Assembly (NCBI RefSeq): GCF_000237925.1
Contig: NC_031498.1
Span: forward strand, 9,388,422-9,452,421
Direction of reading: 5' to 3'
Source of the DNA: Schistosoma mansoni
Taxonomy: Eukaryota; Platyhelminthes; Trematoda; Strigeidida; Schistosomatidae
DNA length: 64,000 bases
This document shows, in pieces, positions 1 to 13,200 of the stretch; position 1 is the first letter of the stretch, and each line of letters begins with the position of its first letter. The position numbers and the translations under genes are program-made. Under the pieces are notes generated by a model. The model made no database searches. It had not been told where the DNA came from and saw only the letters and a program-made list of their open reading frames with translations.

Positions 1-48
1 TTACCTTTTTGCCCTCATAGATTTTTTTAATCAGCTAGTTTTGCCCCT

Positions 49-532
49 AAATTCCTTCCCTTCGATGGTAGGAAGAGACTGCTCTTCCTCTCGAAATGCT
101 GTCAGGGAAGTCCTACTCACTGCCTTCTCGTGGTATTACTGTTGTTTACGAAATTGAGAGGACGAAAAACGAATGTCCGGCGCTTTAACCGGGTTGGTGG
201 ACACGGAAAGTCCACCTAGGGGAGTTGGAAAACCCTGATTCCTAACCAGTGATGCACTTGGGCTTCAGTATCCTGAGGGAACAAATGGCATATGAACCAG
301 TTGTTGGTCACCGTCTACCATTGGACTGTATCTTCTCACGATGCTCCACTATATTGTGGATCAGACCTTTAGGTCAATGGCTCCGGATGTGGCCCCCTAA
401 GAAAACCACCACCTTCGGTTTGGGCACATGGACAGTATCACAGCCCTCACTAAAATCAAATGAGATTTGTGCGGCGCATATGTATTCGGTGACCCTCTGT
501 ACCAATATTTGTGTGTTCAAATAAAAAAAACT
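49..532 (+). repeat. Copy 1 of a ~510-base dispersed retroposon (family R1)
   Basis: Five long copies of this unit occur in the window (here, 9.1, 15.45, 32.1 and 50.8 kb) plus several tail fragments. They share a head beginning CCCCCAAATG, a core block AACCCTGATTCC, and a tail GCGCATATGTAT..TACCAATATTT followed by (TAAA)n. This copy has lost a stretch in its first 100 bases. An open frame of 91 codons (249-524) lies in it, and the same frame is open in the other long copies. The A-rich tail points to retroposition. I do not recognise a published family name. Its position 5' of the visible TIMM44 exons suggests that it lies in an intron of that gene. Confidence 0.8.
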
Positions 533-1207
533 TCGCTCTATTATTTTAGTTATCTCAATTACTAATTTTGGTAGTATGATTATCTATGAATTGGCAGCAA
601 ATCACAAGTAAAAAGTGTTTGATGCATTGTTAATCAAATTTCTATTCTACATAATAATACCACTAATTATATGTAATTTGGTCGCTTGTATATATCGTGT
701 TTGATATCATGTGAGGCAGATGTCTCTATATAATTTTTTTGTAGTTACTTTTAAATTCTAGTTAATATTATGCATATATTTCGGGCGTAGAGCTGCTATA
801 ATGGGGCAAATATTAAGCGAAGTCGAACCTTCGGAACTGTACAAATAGAAGCTATCTATTTGTTGTATTATATTCTATTCTGGTTATCGGGCAAGCAAAT
901 GTAGACGATTTGTATCCTGCATCAATAGTCGTTAAGTATTGATTTCGACTGTCATCTCATTATTATCGTGTCAATGGTTAGCAGAATGCCATGACCTCTA
1001 TGTAGCCAACGAAACAATCAATACTCGAACTAGACCATACAACTGCTCTTGTGATGATGGTCTGATCACCCAGACCCTAATACAATATACGAAATCTGTT
1101 TCTTTTTTGTTGTCACACCAAGAACATCTGAGACAAGTAGCATAGTTGATTAAAAACGTGATCTTATATTTTAGATGAAATATTTAAATGTTTTGAATTA
1201 ATTTTAG

Positions 1208-4200
1208 GATTTTTTGACCTGAAAGCTCACTATGAAGAGAGTGATCATTTAGTCATTCGGTCATTACGATTTGTAACTGATAGACTATCAAACCTATTCG
1301 GTAAGTTATAAACCATATTTATCTTACAAACATATATTGTAGACATTTAGTACGTAATGAATATGATGTTTAGCGAACTAGTCTTCCGACTTGTCGACCA
1401 CTGTACATTTTCCACCTTACAATGTAATATTACGTGATACATTTTCCTAAATTGTCTACCCAACGACTTTTTGTGGTGGTATAAACAATAATGTCGAAGT
1501 TCTGTAGTCATGATTTACGGTCTGTTTCTTTGAGAGAGGACACATCTTTTCAACTAACAAAAAACGTTAACTTAGTTTTAATATACATGCATGAGTTTAC
1601 ATCTTCTTTTTAGCTCCTTGATGAGTCTTATTTAACCAGTGTTCAATCTGATTTTAAGTTACGGGATAATCCATTCAAAATTACGGATCATGAATAGTCA
1701 CAGTCGTCATACTAATTTCTATTACTTGTTTAACGCAGATCATTCAGTCAGCCATCCAAAGTAGAACCTAACACATGTGCATCCACTCAAGTTCGCACAT
1801 CACATTAGCACAGCACGATAAATCCCTGTGTAGTAGAAATAGTAATAGTATCAGTAGTAATAGAAATTATTAGGTATAGAAAAAAAGAAGGGTATAAGGA
1901 GATTTTGACATTCAGATTCGAAAGGAAGACAAAGTGAACGCACCTGCGCCATTGCGAACGATTCTGGGTCATGTCATCTAAAGTCTCTGATCATTGGTTA
2001 ACATAATCACGCAGACCCTAACCATGTAGTTTACTCTTATTAAAAAGGCTCAGGCCAACAATTAATGACTTCAAACATTGAGGCTAGGCTTTTGTTTTGC
2101 CGTCTCCACCTTTCAGTCTACAACTGACAACATCACCCGTCAAAGAAGTCAACGGTTGAGAATACATAACTCATGTCTCAACCACTTCAATTGGTAAAGA
2201 TTTATTACTCCATCAACCAACTCGCTATCTTTACATAGTACCTCAGTATTGCTCGCTCTGTAGTCACAAAATACACAAGCGATGAGACCTGTCCAATTTT
2301 ATGGAGTTATATACGCCGCAGTTAAAAAATAGTTGCATGCCCTTAAGCCATAAGAATCACGATTTTAGCGCGGAAAAAAGTCAATATGATAAGATATCAT
2401 TCATAACTCTAAGTCCTAACCATACACTTAGCTTGAAGGAACTCTAGACCTCTTTGTGTAATTATTTACAATTCACCAGTATAATACGTATCACTGAAAA
2501 CGCTTATAACTATGGGTGTTTGTTATGATGATTATTCTAAACTGCTTTTCCATAGGTGGCCTGAAATCAACAAATGATTTACAACAAGTGCTGGATGAAA
2601 TAATAAAAATGGACCCTTCTTTTAATTTGGAGTCATTTATACGTTATTGCCGATTTGTCGTTATTCCGAATGTACTTGAGGTATGTACAGTAGATCTAAA
2701 ATGTATTGTGTTAATATATGACAAACTGTTTATCATAATTTTTTAAGTTTCAAGTGATCATTATTAAGGTAATGTTATTATTCCAAAATACATGTTACAG
2801 TGTTAAAGAGTAATAATTGCTCTTCACGAAAAAGTTTATATTCATTTAAAGAAATCAGAAAAAAATTATTTACTCATAACAAGAATTAGGGATTTATGAA
2901 AATGAGAATAAATTAGTATACAAATAAAATTAATTTCATTTAATTTGAAACTACACATTACTGTTTATTTTAATCATCAAACATGCGGATTTATTCTTTG
3001 CAAGTCGACAGCTCTTATGGCATTTAATTCACAAAAAATAGAAATATATTATACCCACGAGATCCTAGGTGTTCAGTTAATCTTGTAAAATGTCTTATAT
3101 ATTTTGGCTGGTTCAATCGGGTCTACTTGACTAATATATAGTTTCACTAAAGGTCTTAGTAATTTAGGAGTTTCATTATTGATACTGTTACATATACTAC
3201 CCATCCGTAAACTGAATCTTTCGATGTACCTTAGTGTAACAGTCTAGCACCAAAAACGGTTAAGCCACCTAAAAGGGGTGTTATTATTCTTGTCCATATG
3301 AGGAGGAACTTTTATGTTTTCAGAAATCGCATGTTACGATTTATGGCATATTCTTACTCATTTCCTATATTAGCTTAAAAGCAAACGGAAACTATCCTTT
3401 CTCTTATTGTTCCATTTTCATGTTTTTTTTCACACTGTGCAGATGTATATTTATTTGTACTTATGCAGAACGTTACTAAGTTACAGAAGCTCGTTCCCAT
3501 CTTTTAAAACCAGTCTAAATTCTTGATAAAAAAATGAATACAACTGGGCTATGTTTATCTTTTTCAACTCATAGTTAAGTTAATAGCAGTTCTACCATTA
3601 TTATTCCCTGATGCAGTTTAACTTCATTAGAAACTCTTTTAAATATTAGTTATTCAGCCTATTATCTCCTTCACACATGCATAGATATACGTCTTACTTT
3701 ACAATTACGTTTCTCCACTCATATTTCTTTTCTGGTTGGTCAGATTCTGTTCGTTGAACCAATATGTGTACACTTTAGGAGAATGTAGCTTCCAAACAAC
3801 CCGTTCAAATTATTTGCCAGTTTTGGTTTACCTTATTCCACATTTTGCAGCAAAATATCATGTTTATATGATTTCTGTAACTATGTCTCATGAAGACAGT
3901 CAACTAATAGACAGTCCTAGGCATAATTACATGCATATCAAGTATCAAAGTATTTGATTTATAAACTACTCCGGACTTCCAAATAGCCCATTTTATGTGG
4001 TTGTAAACTGCATACACTTATAATACTGGTATCTCTATTATGATTACACACATCATAGTTAGCACTCCTGAAATGATTACATGATGACTTATAATCCACT
4101 AGGTATTTTTCATATCATATTTTGTCTTATTAGTTCAACAGAATAAATACTGCGCTTATAAATTAGATTATAGGTATCAATGCCAAGGTCGGACTTGATA

Positions 4201-6366
4201 GTTCTAAATAAATTGAGCATTGGGTAGAAAGTTAATAGTATATTTTTTGTCATATCCCGCTTCTTCAGAAGTGGTTTACATTAAGTCACAAAACTTCAGA
4301 AATACAATTTTTCTACTCATTGGGATATAACAAAAAATGTATTCATTATTGCACTTATAGTCTACCCCTCTTCTCATGTTACATAATGCAGTAATTATAA
4401 ATATTATCGCTCTCACATATTCTTTTCATTTTAAATATATATTTTTTCAGAAATATTTCTACTATAGCATAGTCATGTTCGTCTTTGCGAGTAAAGTATC
4501 TTACCCATGTGATATTCAAAACACTTTCAAAACTTTTAACTTTCGTGTAGAGTTATTGTCCTGTTATCTTTTGGTTATCTAAAAAGTTTTCTAAGCTCTC
4601 GTGGAGAATATATTTCTTGCTCGAGACCTTTTTATTATTAGTTTTTTCTCTATATTTAGGCTATAGTAAGGGGAGACTTACGTATTCTCCACGATTGGTG
4701 TCATGAAGTGGTATGTTTTCTGGTTCTTCTAATATAATTATTGTTTTAATAGCCGTATAATGTTCTGGCAACACCTTTGAAACAGATGAAAGAACTTGGG
4801 TATATTTCTGAATCTCGCATATTGGATGTACATAATGTTGATGTGAGTTCATTTTTTACCCCTTATCTTAATTTTATATTATTTGTCGCAAACGATAATT
4901 CATGTTATTTAATTCATTACTTGTTTGTTTGATAAAAACGGTATGTGGACTGTTCGATCATGTTTAAATTAAATTAATAATAGAATTCGCATAATTTCCA
5001 AGTTTTAAACTTACATACACCTGCACGAAATGGGGTTTTCATTCTTATTCCTGGTTATACAGGGAAATGAAGTTTAGTGCCTTTCTTTTTACTGGCGATA
5101 ACTGTTGAAAATTTACTTATGATTAGTGTTATTTCTGTCACTGTTATGTGACTGTGGAGTGTTGAACTAACTTGAGCCTGATACTGAGACCCTGAGTCCA
5201 ACGATGCGTAGTGAAAACCAAAAATGGGCATTAATTTTTATTTGACTCCCATAATGAAGCATACATACACTACTTTCTATATGATCTTTGTACAGTCAAC
5301 CAAGACTGATCAAATCTCAGTCGAAACTATAAACAACAGGATAATCTAGAACACTTCAAATTGAATTGAGTTTCATATCCGTTGTATGAATGACTATCTG
5401 GATTCGGTTGATAATTAGATAACATGGTGACGTTCGAAGCGAATGGCACCGTGTCAAAGTCGCAGTTTGAACTTCCACTCAGGTGCAGTTACATCTAGCT
5501 GACGAGTCCCATATAGGACGAAGTGCATTGCAAACCACATTCTATCTATTATGTATCAATTTGTATAGTCAGATTAACAATTAGATATTTTAATTTGACT
5601 GAGTAACATTTAACATTAGTTAATCAACAGTTGACCTATTTCCTATTATGTAACATTCATTCAAGCCTTTATTATTCTTATCACAATTAGTACACCCGTC
5701 ATTACACTACCAATTTGTACTTTTCACTTATTATTATTTTTAGTTATGTAATCTATTCCGCTGTTATCATTGACTCATAAACTGTCTCGATTGGTTTAAT
5801 AATTTCGTATATGCATATAAATATTACTGTATATTAGAGTAAAGCCTGATGAGAATCTAATCGAAAGCAATATTGTTCGCTTATATACGTTGTTCTAAAT
5901 CAGCAGTTTACCATGTCAACACATTTGCGATATCATTCTGACCTAATTTTGGTCTTTTGGTTCTGTCATATTGATTGGGTCATTTGTTGTCTTATAAAAG
6001 CTGAAAGACAATCATTTAGGTAATTAAAATCCTCACTGGTTTATGTGCCGTATATGGTACTAAGGCGTTACAATTTTGGAAATTCATAATTTTGTGATTT
6101 GAAAATTTGCATAGTTTTCATCGTGTTGATTCTAGGTTCAAATGGGCAAAATGATGGAGCAAGGACCAGTGCTGATAATCACATTCCAAGCACAACAGAT
6201 AAATTGTATTCGTGATAAAAACGGAAATTTACATGAAGGTGATCCAAATAAAGTACTACGTGTGACAAATGTTTGGGCTTTGTGTCGTGATCAAAGTGAA
6301 ATGAATCCATTAGCTGCATGGCGTGTGTTAGATATTGCCATGATGCCATCTGAACAATGGATGTGA
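1208..6366 (+). CDS. TIMM44: TIMM44-like mitochondrial import translocase subunit, 3' part (5 exons)
   Basis: Tim44 tethers mitochondrial Hsp70 to the TIM23 channel on the matrix side of the inner membrane. Exons read 1208-1300, 2556-2680, 4660-4710, 4753-4842 and 6136-6366 (TGA at 6364). All have AG/GT edges and consistent phases, giving 195 residues. They match the conserved C-terminal Tim44 domain in order: FFDLKAHYEESDHLVIR, then IIKMDPSFNLESF..VIPNVLE, then DWCHEV, then ESRILDVHNVD, then GKMMEQGPVLIITFQAQ and the terminal block DPNKVLRVTNVWALCRDQ. The intron at 4711-4752 is only 42 bases. The N-terminal half, with targeting peptide and coiled-coil region, must lie left of the window, since the first visible exon starts inside a codon. 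The animal protein is about 450 residues, so slightly under half is here. The first and last long introns hold repeats. Confidence 0.93.
1735..2300 (+). repeat. Dispersed repeat family R2 in a TIMM44 intron
   Basis: Recurring blocks are a CAGTCAG..ACAACGTAGAAC start, a CACATTAGCACAG block, a run of TAGTAGTAATAG-type triplets, and here a further stretch with TCATGTCATCTAAAGTCTCTG. Related blocks recur at 10.7, 12.86 and 15.12 kb, all in introns. No open frame or terminal repeat could be defined. I give it no class. The copy is clearly decayed compared with R1. Confidence 0.55.
5470..5545 (+). repeat. Decayed Smα-type hammerhead SINE fragment
   Basis: The block CTGACGAGTCCCATATAGGA followed by CGAAG matches the hammerhead core of the schistosome Smα SINE (CTGANGAG..GGACGAAAC). 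The base after GAA is changed and the sequence expected to hold the GTC cleavage triplet is not recognisable, so the ribozyme is probably dead. It lies in the last TIMM44 intron. Confidence 0.6.
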
Positions 6367-8437
6367 TAATTGTTCTTATACTAGCATCACAAATTGTGTA
6401 TTTTAAATAAGGATTGGTAAATATCTTGTTATTAATTTTCCAACATTGAAAATGTATGTACAGCTTGATTACCTAATCTTTTGAACAGCAATGCTTTTTC
6501 AATCTCTAGACTTCATAGAACACGCAAAATTATCGTCTAAACTTTAGTCGATTAAGATTTTGTGCATAATTTCTTAATTTGAGTGACTTTTCTTCTACAC
6601 AAAGCATTTATATGTAAGTATTAAACTAGATTTTAGTCAATGCAATGAACTTATGCTTCGTTTGTTCGAGCAGTTTGAAATTATTTTTTGTCTTTTTTTG
6701 CATCGAACATTTGTATTCTTCCTCAATCTACTTCTTGCGAATTATTTTATACATAATTCAATATTTCTCCATAACTGATAAGGGTAAACAACCAAATACC
6801 AATGGGATGATCACGTTCTAGACAGAAGTAATCTTTTGAGCATATACATCAAAGATGAGAGTGCTGAGATTTCTATTCACCTTCACAATTTTTTAATAAG
6901 TTGTTTCGGACTAATACATGTGTATGTATTTGATGAGGGCAATCTAAGACTTAAGTTACGTATATAGCTCAATTAAGATGTTCTGTACGGTCTTATTAAA
7001 ATCATAAGTAAGAAATATGACTCAGTACAATTACAGTTGCTAAATGATTAAATTATAAAACGTACAACATATCGCAGATTTTGAAAAGTACTTTGTTGTA
7101 GGTTTTTGCTTGATACTTGTTATTAGTTTAACATGCACACCATACATTTTGCCTTATGTAACGGGAAACCTTCAACCGTAGACTCTGATCATCAAGCAGG
7201 TAGCACCTGACACACCTTAGACCAACATGTGATGATTTCCTAAGCCAATAGGATGTCTGGTCTAGTTGTTTTTGCTTTTTATTAACTTAATTATCATGCC
7301 AATCGCTGTAGCAGGTCTTTTAATCTCAGTTGTCGGCGGTCTGACTATTGCTTACTAGTACTTTATACCTAAGATTGACATTTCTCATTATTCCGTTTAA
7401 ATGTACACTATAAGTGACGAGTACGCATGTGACCAAAACAAGAATATCATACTTCAGATAAAGAACGTTGGATCTTCTTTCTGATTTATATACTAGACCC
7501 CAATTGTCTTGACATAGTGGAGAGTAGAAAGAGCGCTTTTCCTCTCGAAAAACTCGTACGGACGTGCGTTTACAGCCTTTTCCAAGTAAATCTTACTGTT
7601 TTCATATCGGTAAAGATCCTTTTACATAAGTCAGGATGTGAAACCAGATGGCACGATCGCTCAAGTTTAGTGTGACAAAACCCAGAAGAGCTTTTATGAA
7701 TTTCGGTCGTAGAATGTCGGTAATAGTGTCTGTGAAACCATCTCTGCTTCATATTAATGGGACATGACCCTAGATCATTAATCTGAAAGATTGTTCACAT
7801 TCGGTAAGGACACTATATGAGTAATCTCGAAGTCCTACAATGTGTTCAGACGAATGATGATAAATGTAGTGGTAAAACGATCTTGAAGCGTCGGTTTAGG
7901 CTACGCGGATATGCTATATGAATGTCATCTCAATGGATTCAGCGTCACATACCTGTTAAAGATTCCTCAATTGAGTTCAGAAATCGGCGGTAACCGACTA
8001 ATGATAATTCGCCGTGTAATAAAATATAGCTTTATAAAAGTCCCATGTACCAATCCACCGAAACTGCGATGGGCCCCAAAAACTAGGTAACTCACTGTCT
8101 TGTGATTTTATTAGGGATGGTCCAAAAAAGATAACAGTGATCCGGCTGTAACTATACATAACCTTTATAAAGTCAGATGCACTTTCCTGATTGAAAGTAA
8201 TCTGTCCTGGGTTTTTTTCTTAGAAGACGTATACATTTAAGTAATTACTTTTCTTTTTCGTTTATTTCCCAATTACATGACCACCTCCTCTTTTGTTTCG
8301 TCCAAGGTCTCATCCTACATATTGTAATTCTGTATTGTACCAAAAATTGTTTTTATAAGTATATATTGAAACACTTGACTAAATCATTAAATAATAAATA
8401 AGATATTATCTAAAGAAAACATCTGGTGTTCGCATCT
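6367..8437. other. Intergenic region between convergent TIMM44 and OXLD1
   Basis: This holds the 3' untranslated ends of two convergent genes. I see no canonical AATAAA directly after the TIMM44 stop. At 7495-7590 a stretch (GGAGAGTAGAAAGAGCGC..CCTCTCGAAA) resembles the head of family R1, and may be a distant relative. A short minus-strand open frame at 7570-7752 lies in it and I do not think it is a gene. The rest shows nothing recognisable. Confidence 0.4.
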
Positions 8438-8830
8438 TTATGTATCTTCTTGAAGTGCTTCTAGTAGTTTCTCCCGTTTTATTTCTATTTCGGTTAATAA
8501 AAATATCCTCAAATTTTGATCTTCAATCTGATTAATCTCTTTCTGAAGCTTGTTTACAATTTCACCAAAAACCTTGTCTCTATCCTTAAAACCGGTGTTA
8601 TCACTTGACTCCTTGATTCTCTTTATGTGGTACTTAAATAGGTTTTCTGCATATTCAACCCACACACAGTTTGCGCATCCAGATTCACAACAATCGGAAC
8701 GGTGTGGCGGTTCTGGTTCAGAATCAGTATTTGAAAAATAGTTTCGTCTCCATGGACGTATTAACCAAGTGGATACAGTGCATATAGTAGAATGATTGAA
8801 ATTCAGTTTACGTAATAAACCCATGTACAC
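8438..8830 (-). CDS. OXLD1: OXLD1-like small protein with oxidoreductase-like N-terminal domain
   Basis: A single uninterrupted frame of 130 codons. Residues 38-63 carry the cysteine signature of the oxidoreductase-like domain: EPEPPHRSDCCESGCANCVW, with C47, C48, C52 and C55, then VEYAENL. The first 35 residues are basic and hydrophobic without acidic residues until the domain, which fits a mitochondrial targeting peptide. The C-terminal part (about 75-128) is charged and helical (EINQIEDQNLRIFLLTEIEI). The biochemical role of OXLD1 is not known; related fungal proteins are mitochondrial. The chosen ATG is the first in frame and gives a plausible presequence. The gene converges on TIMM44 and has the same orientation as PGGT1B, about 1.4 kb away. 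No intron is needed. Confidence 0.85.
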   Translation of the reverse strand: MYMGLLRKLNFNHSTICTVSTWLIRPWRRNYFSNTDSEPEPPHRSDCCESGCANCVWVEYAENLFKYHIKRIKESSDNTGFKDRDKVFGEIVNKLQKEINQIEDQNLRIFLLTEIEIKREKLLEALQEDT

Positions 8831-9093
8831 TCACTTCATGACATGTGTATAAAACAAAACAAAATGAATAGACATTTTATAGTGATTCAAGCTTTTAAGT
8901 GAACGGATGATTTTTAATACAAATTGTGTACTCATTTACTGAATGATGTACTATTCATATAATTAATGTATATTGAGTTATCAAAGGTGATCGAAATAAT
9001 GAGTATTTCTACGATTTCTGGTTTGTGTTGCATAGTTGTACAAAATGTAAGATATCTGGGAAATATACCAGTGAAATAACTGAGTCAGTAAAC

Positions 9094-9525
9094 CTGCCAG
9101 GGAAGTCCTACTCACTGTCTTCTTGTGGCGTGGGTGTTGTTTACAAAATTGAGAGGACGAAAAGTGAATGTCCGGCGCTTTAACCGGGCCGGTGCACACG
9201 GAAAAACCACCTAGGGGAGTCGGGAAACCCTGATTTCAAACCAATTGTGCGCATGGGCTCCGGTATCCTGAGGGAACAAATGGCGTATGAACCAATCGTT
9301 GGTCTCCGGCTACCATGGGACTGCATCTTTTCACGATACTCCACTGCCTTATGGATCAGACCTTTAGGTCAAAGGCTTCGGGTGTGGCCCCCTAAGAAAA
9401 CCACCTGCCTCAGTTTGGGCACCTGGGCAGTGTCACAGCCCTCACACAAATCACATGAGATCTGTGTGGCGCATATGTATCTGGTGCCCCCTTGTACCAA
9501 TATTATTGTGTTTAAATAAATAAAA
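9094..9525 (+). repeat. Copy 2 of retroposon family R1 (5'-truncated)
   Basis: The copy starts inside the consensus at CTGCCAGGGAAGTCC and runs to the A-rich tail TTTAAATAAATAAAA. The inner frame is open from 9247 to 9519 (90 codons) and includes ILREQMAYEPIVGLRLPWDC and the end CTNIIVFK. 5' truncation with an intact 3' tail is the usual outcome of LINE-driven insertion. Confidence 0.85.
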
Positions 9526-10116
9526 CTTTTAGACGAGTTTTGTAAGCAGTATGAGAAAAACCTGAGAGATTCTGGAATACTAATGAACTAACTAGGTGGG
9601 TGAAACCTGTATTTACATTTGTTCATAAGCTAAGCATATCTTCTAATTATCCCATGCATTATTCATATGGCGCAATTATTAGAGTTCACCTGACGTAAAA
9701 CTATATTCACTGATGTTTCAACTTGAACATTTGTATCCCATGTCAACGTTTTCCCAAAATTCAAGACCAGAAAATTCCATCTTAGTGGACGCTTTGCAGA
9801 CAAACGAATTCCCTGGTTTGATGAGGGAATAGTTACATATGAAGCTGACAAACAGAAGTTAATTGATCACGGATACTCTTAGTTAACATCAGATTAGCAA
9901 AGAAATGGGATTGACGAATATAAGCATAACAGTTACATGACCAGCATATTATGTCAAGGTACTATAGCTTAATGATACAAGAATCTCACTGTGCGAATTA
10001 TTGCTAACGGATGTTGAATTAGTAGAAAAATCCCAAACCGTACACATAACATGCATGCAAAATCAACATTTCGCGTACAGATAATACTTCAGTACACAAA
10101 GTAATTTCAAATAACA
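9526..10116. other. Intergenic, no recognised feature
   Basis: The interval separates OXLD1 from the 3' end of PGGT1B. A 62-codon minus-strand frame at 9663-9851 has no recognisable domain and is not called. Confidence 0.4.
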
Positions 10117-10122
10117 TTTATT
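10117..10122 (-). promoter_or_regulatory. Probable poly(A) signal of PGGT1B
   Basis: AATAAA on the minus strand, about 97 bases after the PGGT1B stop codon, is the only canonical signal close behind it. Confidence 0.6.
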
Positions 10123-10218
10123 AAGAAAGAAAAATACAATAAAAATATTTCGACTGTATAGTGGTTTAGCACTAGCTGAAACTTGATTTCGCAAAAAATC
10201 ACATTAGAAGTGATGTGC

Positions 10219-13200
10219 TTATTTTTTACTCCACTGAAGATGAATCTGTTTCAGACGCTGATGATATTTTTCGGGAATATTTAACTCTGGATAAACAGTA
10301 AGAAGTTCGCCTGAATTTAGTAACTCTTGTAGGTTACGATACACGTATGATTTGGAATCTATTGATTTTACATCGTGCCCAGTTGTTGAATTGTCACTTG
10401 CACATAAACATGATAAGCCAGAAAGAGAAAGGTAAGTATGTAGTGGATCTAAAATAAACAAAGAAATTACAAATAAACAGTATCCCATAAACTACCAAAA
10501 GTAAATATATTATGTATACTTCTTATGAAATTATATTCTTTAGAAGAAACTTCATGATTTTTACAAGTAAATATCTGTAGAAACACTAAATTTTGTCAAA
10601 CAAATATCGACATAGAACTTGAGACAGATGTACATTGTTCCATGTTGCCATGGCACATTAGCACTGTGAGATAGAAATAACACGATGAATAGTTAAGTAT
10701 ATCGAAACAATCAGTGATAAGAAAGATTAGGCATTGAGAATATGGTTTGGACAAATGAAGTAGGTCTGTGTGAATAGATACTGAAATTCAAGATCAAGAA
10801 TGAGTACATCTGCGCTATCGGGAACGACAGCACTTTACATTGCTGTTTATTAGAAGATAGCATAGGCTAACTACCGGACATTCAACATTATGTTCCCTGA
10901 CTTAAGATTCATAATGATATGTTTTGTGATAAACGTTGTTGTTTAGTATTGCACTAAAGAATTTAGTTACTAACGAATAAACAACACATCACAAAACTGT
11001 GTAGTGCAGAAATTTATCAATTTCAAGATTGATGAAACCAATTTTACTAAGGGAGTATAAAAATAAATTATAATCAGAAAGTGGGGACTTATGACTATTT
11101 AACTGCCAGTCACCTGACAATATGTGTGGTATTGTGAACAAATTCCAAACTATCTACAGGTCAAGTGCATTTCAAATGTCGGGTCATGAATTCTATATTG
11201 TACCATATTATAATATTGAATAAAGCCATTAATAATAATAATAATGAATCAGCAACTAATTTGTGTTGCGGTCCCAACTACTATGGACGGTTCGTAACAA
11301 CGCAAAATAAAACGAGAAGTCGTAATTGTAGAGATACCGTTTCTCGTGTGCCCCTTTTGTATGGTTTAAATTTGGAAATTATGCTTCAAATATGCAGAGA
11401 AGACAACCACCTTGAGAAAGAAAAAAAACACTTAGTAAGGAATTTAATAAGTTGCACTGGATAGGGTATAAGAACAACTAGGTTTTTACCTGGGGTACAA
11501 AACTGGTCAGGAGTCTTTGTAAAGGCCCCAATAACATCATTCCAACATCTTGTTACAAAACGAACAGCTGAGTTCTTATCGACGAGATGGTGACAGTTTA
11601 ATATCTATTAAAGAAATGATTTAAAACATTGAGGTTGATAAATTCACCCGGTTCAAATTATGCTAACCTACAGCAATAGGATTCACTAGGAAATTTCTAT
11701 TACTGAATGCATTTACAAGCGATATCGATAAGTGACGTAACCTTAAACTCACTGGCTATTCGTACAATCAAGTAGGCTATACGAAACTTCGAGGCAAAAT
11801 ACATTGTTAAAAATTTCAGCTACATATAGAGAATGGTGGTTTATGTACGTAACACTAATTGCAGTTCAGCAGGATCTTAAGTCACTTGTTGTTGAAAGAG
11901 TCAACAACTAGTGAGTTCTCATTCTGTAATCAGACAGTCGCGGATAAACTTTTAAATACGTCCTCTCTAAAAAAAGTTTCATATTATGCTTGAAAATGAG
12001 CAACCTAGAGTACTGCGACTAGATTCTCGTTAGGAATGTATTAACTTATGAAATATTTACAACATATTTCGTTACTAGCTTGCCAATAACAAAACACACT
12101 TTTTTTATTTGTACTTATTATCTCATAAATGACTTTTAACTTTATACTTTCTGACGTGTGCTGGTGGAAGTAAAGTATGATTGGTCGTTGATTGTGGACA
12201 AACTTCCACAGCCTACAGGCTATTAAATATATGGTTTTCCTTTCAATCATTGATATTTACTCTGGACTCACTGTGTGTGACTGCTTGTAAGTGTATTGAA
12301 TAAAGTATTATCTAGTGTTAATCTGGTTCTCTATTTTTGGGTTGCGAGTCCTGGTTCTCATAACGTGATTAGTCTTATAAGCGTATTATCACAACATACG
12401 TGTAACAGAGGAAAATATTGTAATCCACGCGTTACATCACTTTCAAACATAAATTGATCTTGTATTGCATATATGAGTTCTAAGCAATATTGATTGTTGT
12501 ACTTTTAACGTACAAACAGTTGCACTTCGGCGAATCGCATTACCTGTCTAAGTTTTGGCAGCATGATAAGCGAATATATACAAACGCACATTGAATTCGT
12601 TCTTTGATGAACTGTTCCACAAAAGAATTTTGAAAAATGACCTAGACATTGAATAGCTATCTATCATCGAAATAATATAAGACTGAACAACAAAGTGGTA
12701 AGATAATAGCACTTTCATGCACCACACAATCCCAACATAAGAGAATAAAGATGTAAAGAATTATAGAAGATGGGCGCTTGTATAACTATTATACATGCAT
12801 TAAAATGTAATCAACAGAATTCCATAGGATTACGGCGAAAAGTTTGTGAAAATGAGTATTTAGTCAGTCACAACGTAGAACTTCGTACGTAGGTACATCA
12901 ATTCGAGTTGCCACACCACATTAGCACAGAGATGCAGTTGTCGATTCAAATCCCATAGTGGTAGAAGTAGAAAGAGTATAAGCATTATGTGAAAATGAGT
13001 ATTAAAAAAATTGACTTACTTTAAGACTAGCACAGACCCAAAATGTGTAACATGTGTCATCTGGTTTACCAACACGCCCATGAAATCCTTCTTCTTGTAA
13101 ATTCAATAGCCATTTAATCAACAAATCGCGTGACTTGGATCCAGCAGGAATAACTGATTCTAACTTATCGATAAGAGACAAACTGGCTACTGCACAGTAA

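Noticed and set aside
939-1145. 68-codon frame just upstream of the first visible TIMM44 exon, considered as the preceding exon
   Set aside because: No similarity to Tim44, and no splice edge in a phase that would supply the first base of the split codon at 1208.
9663-9851. 62-codon minus-strand frame (RLSAKRPLRWNFLVLNFG)
   Set aside because: It has somewhat gene-like composition but no family, no splice context and no second copy in the window.
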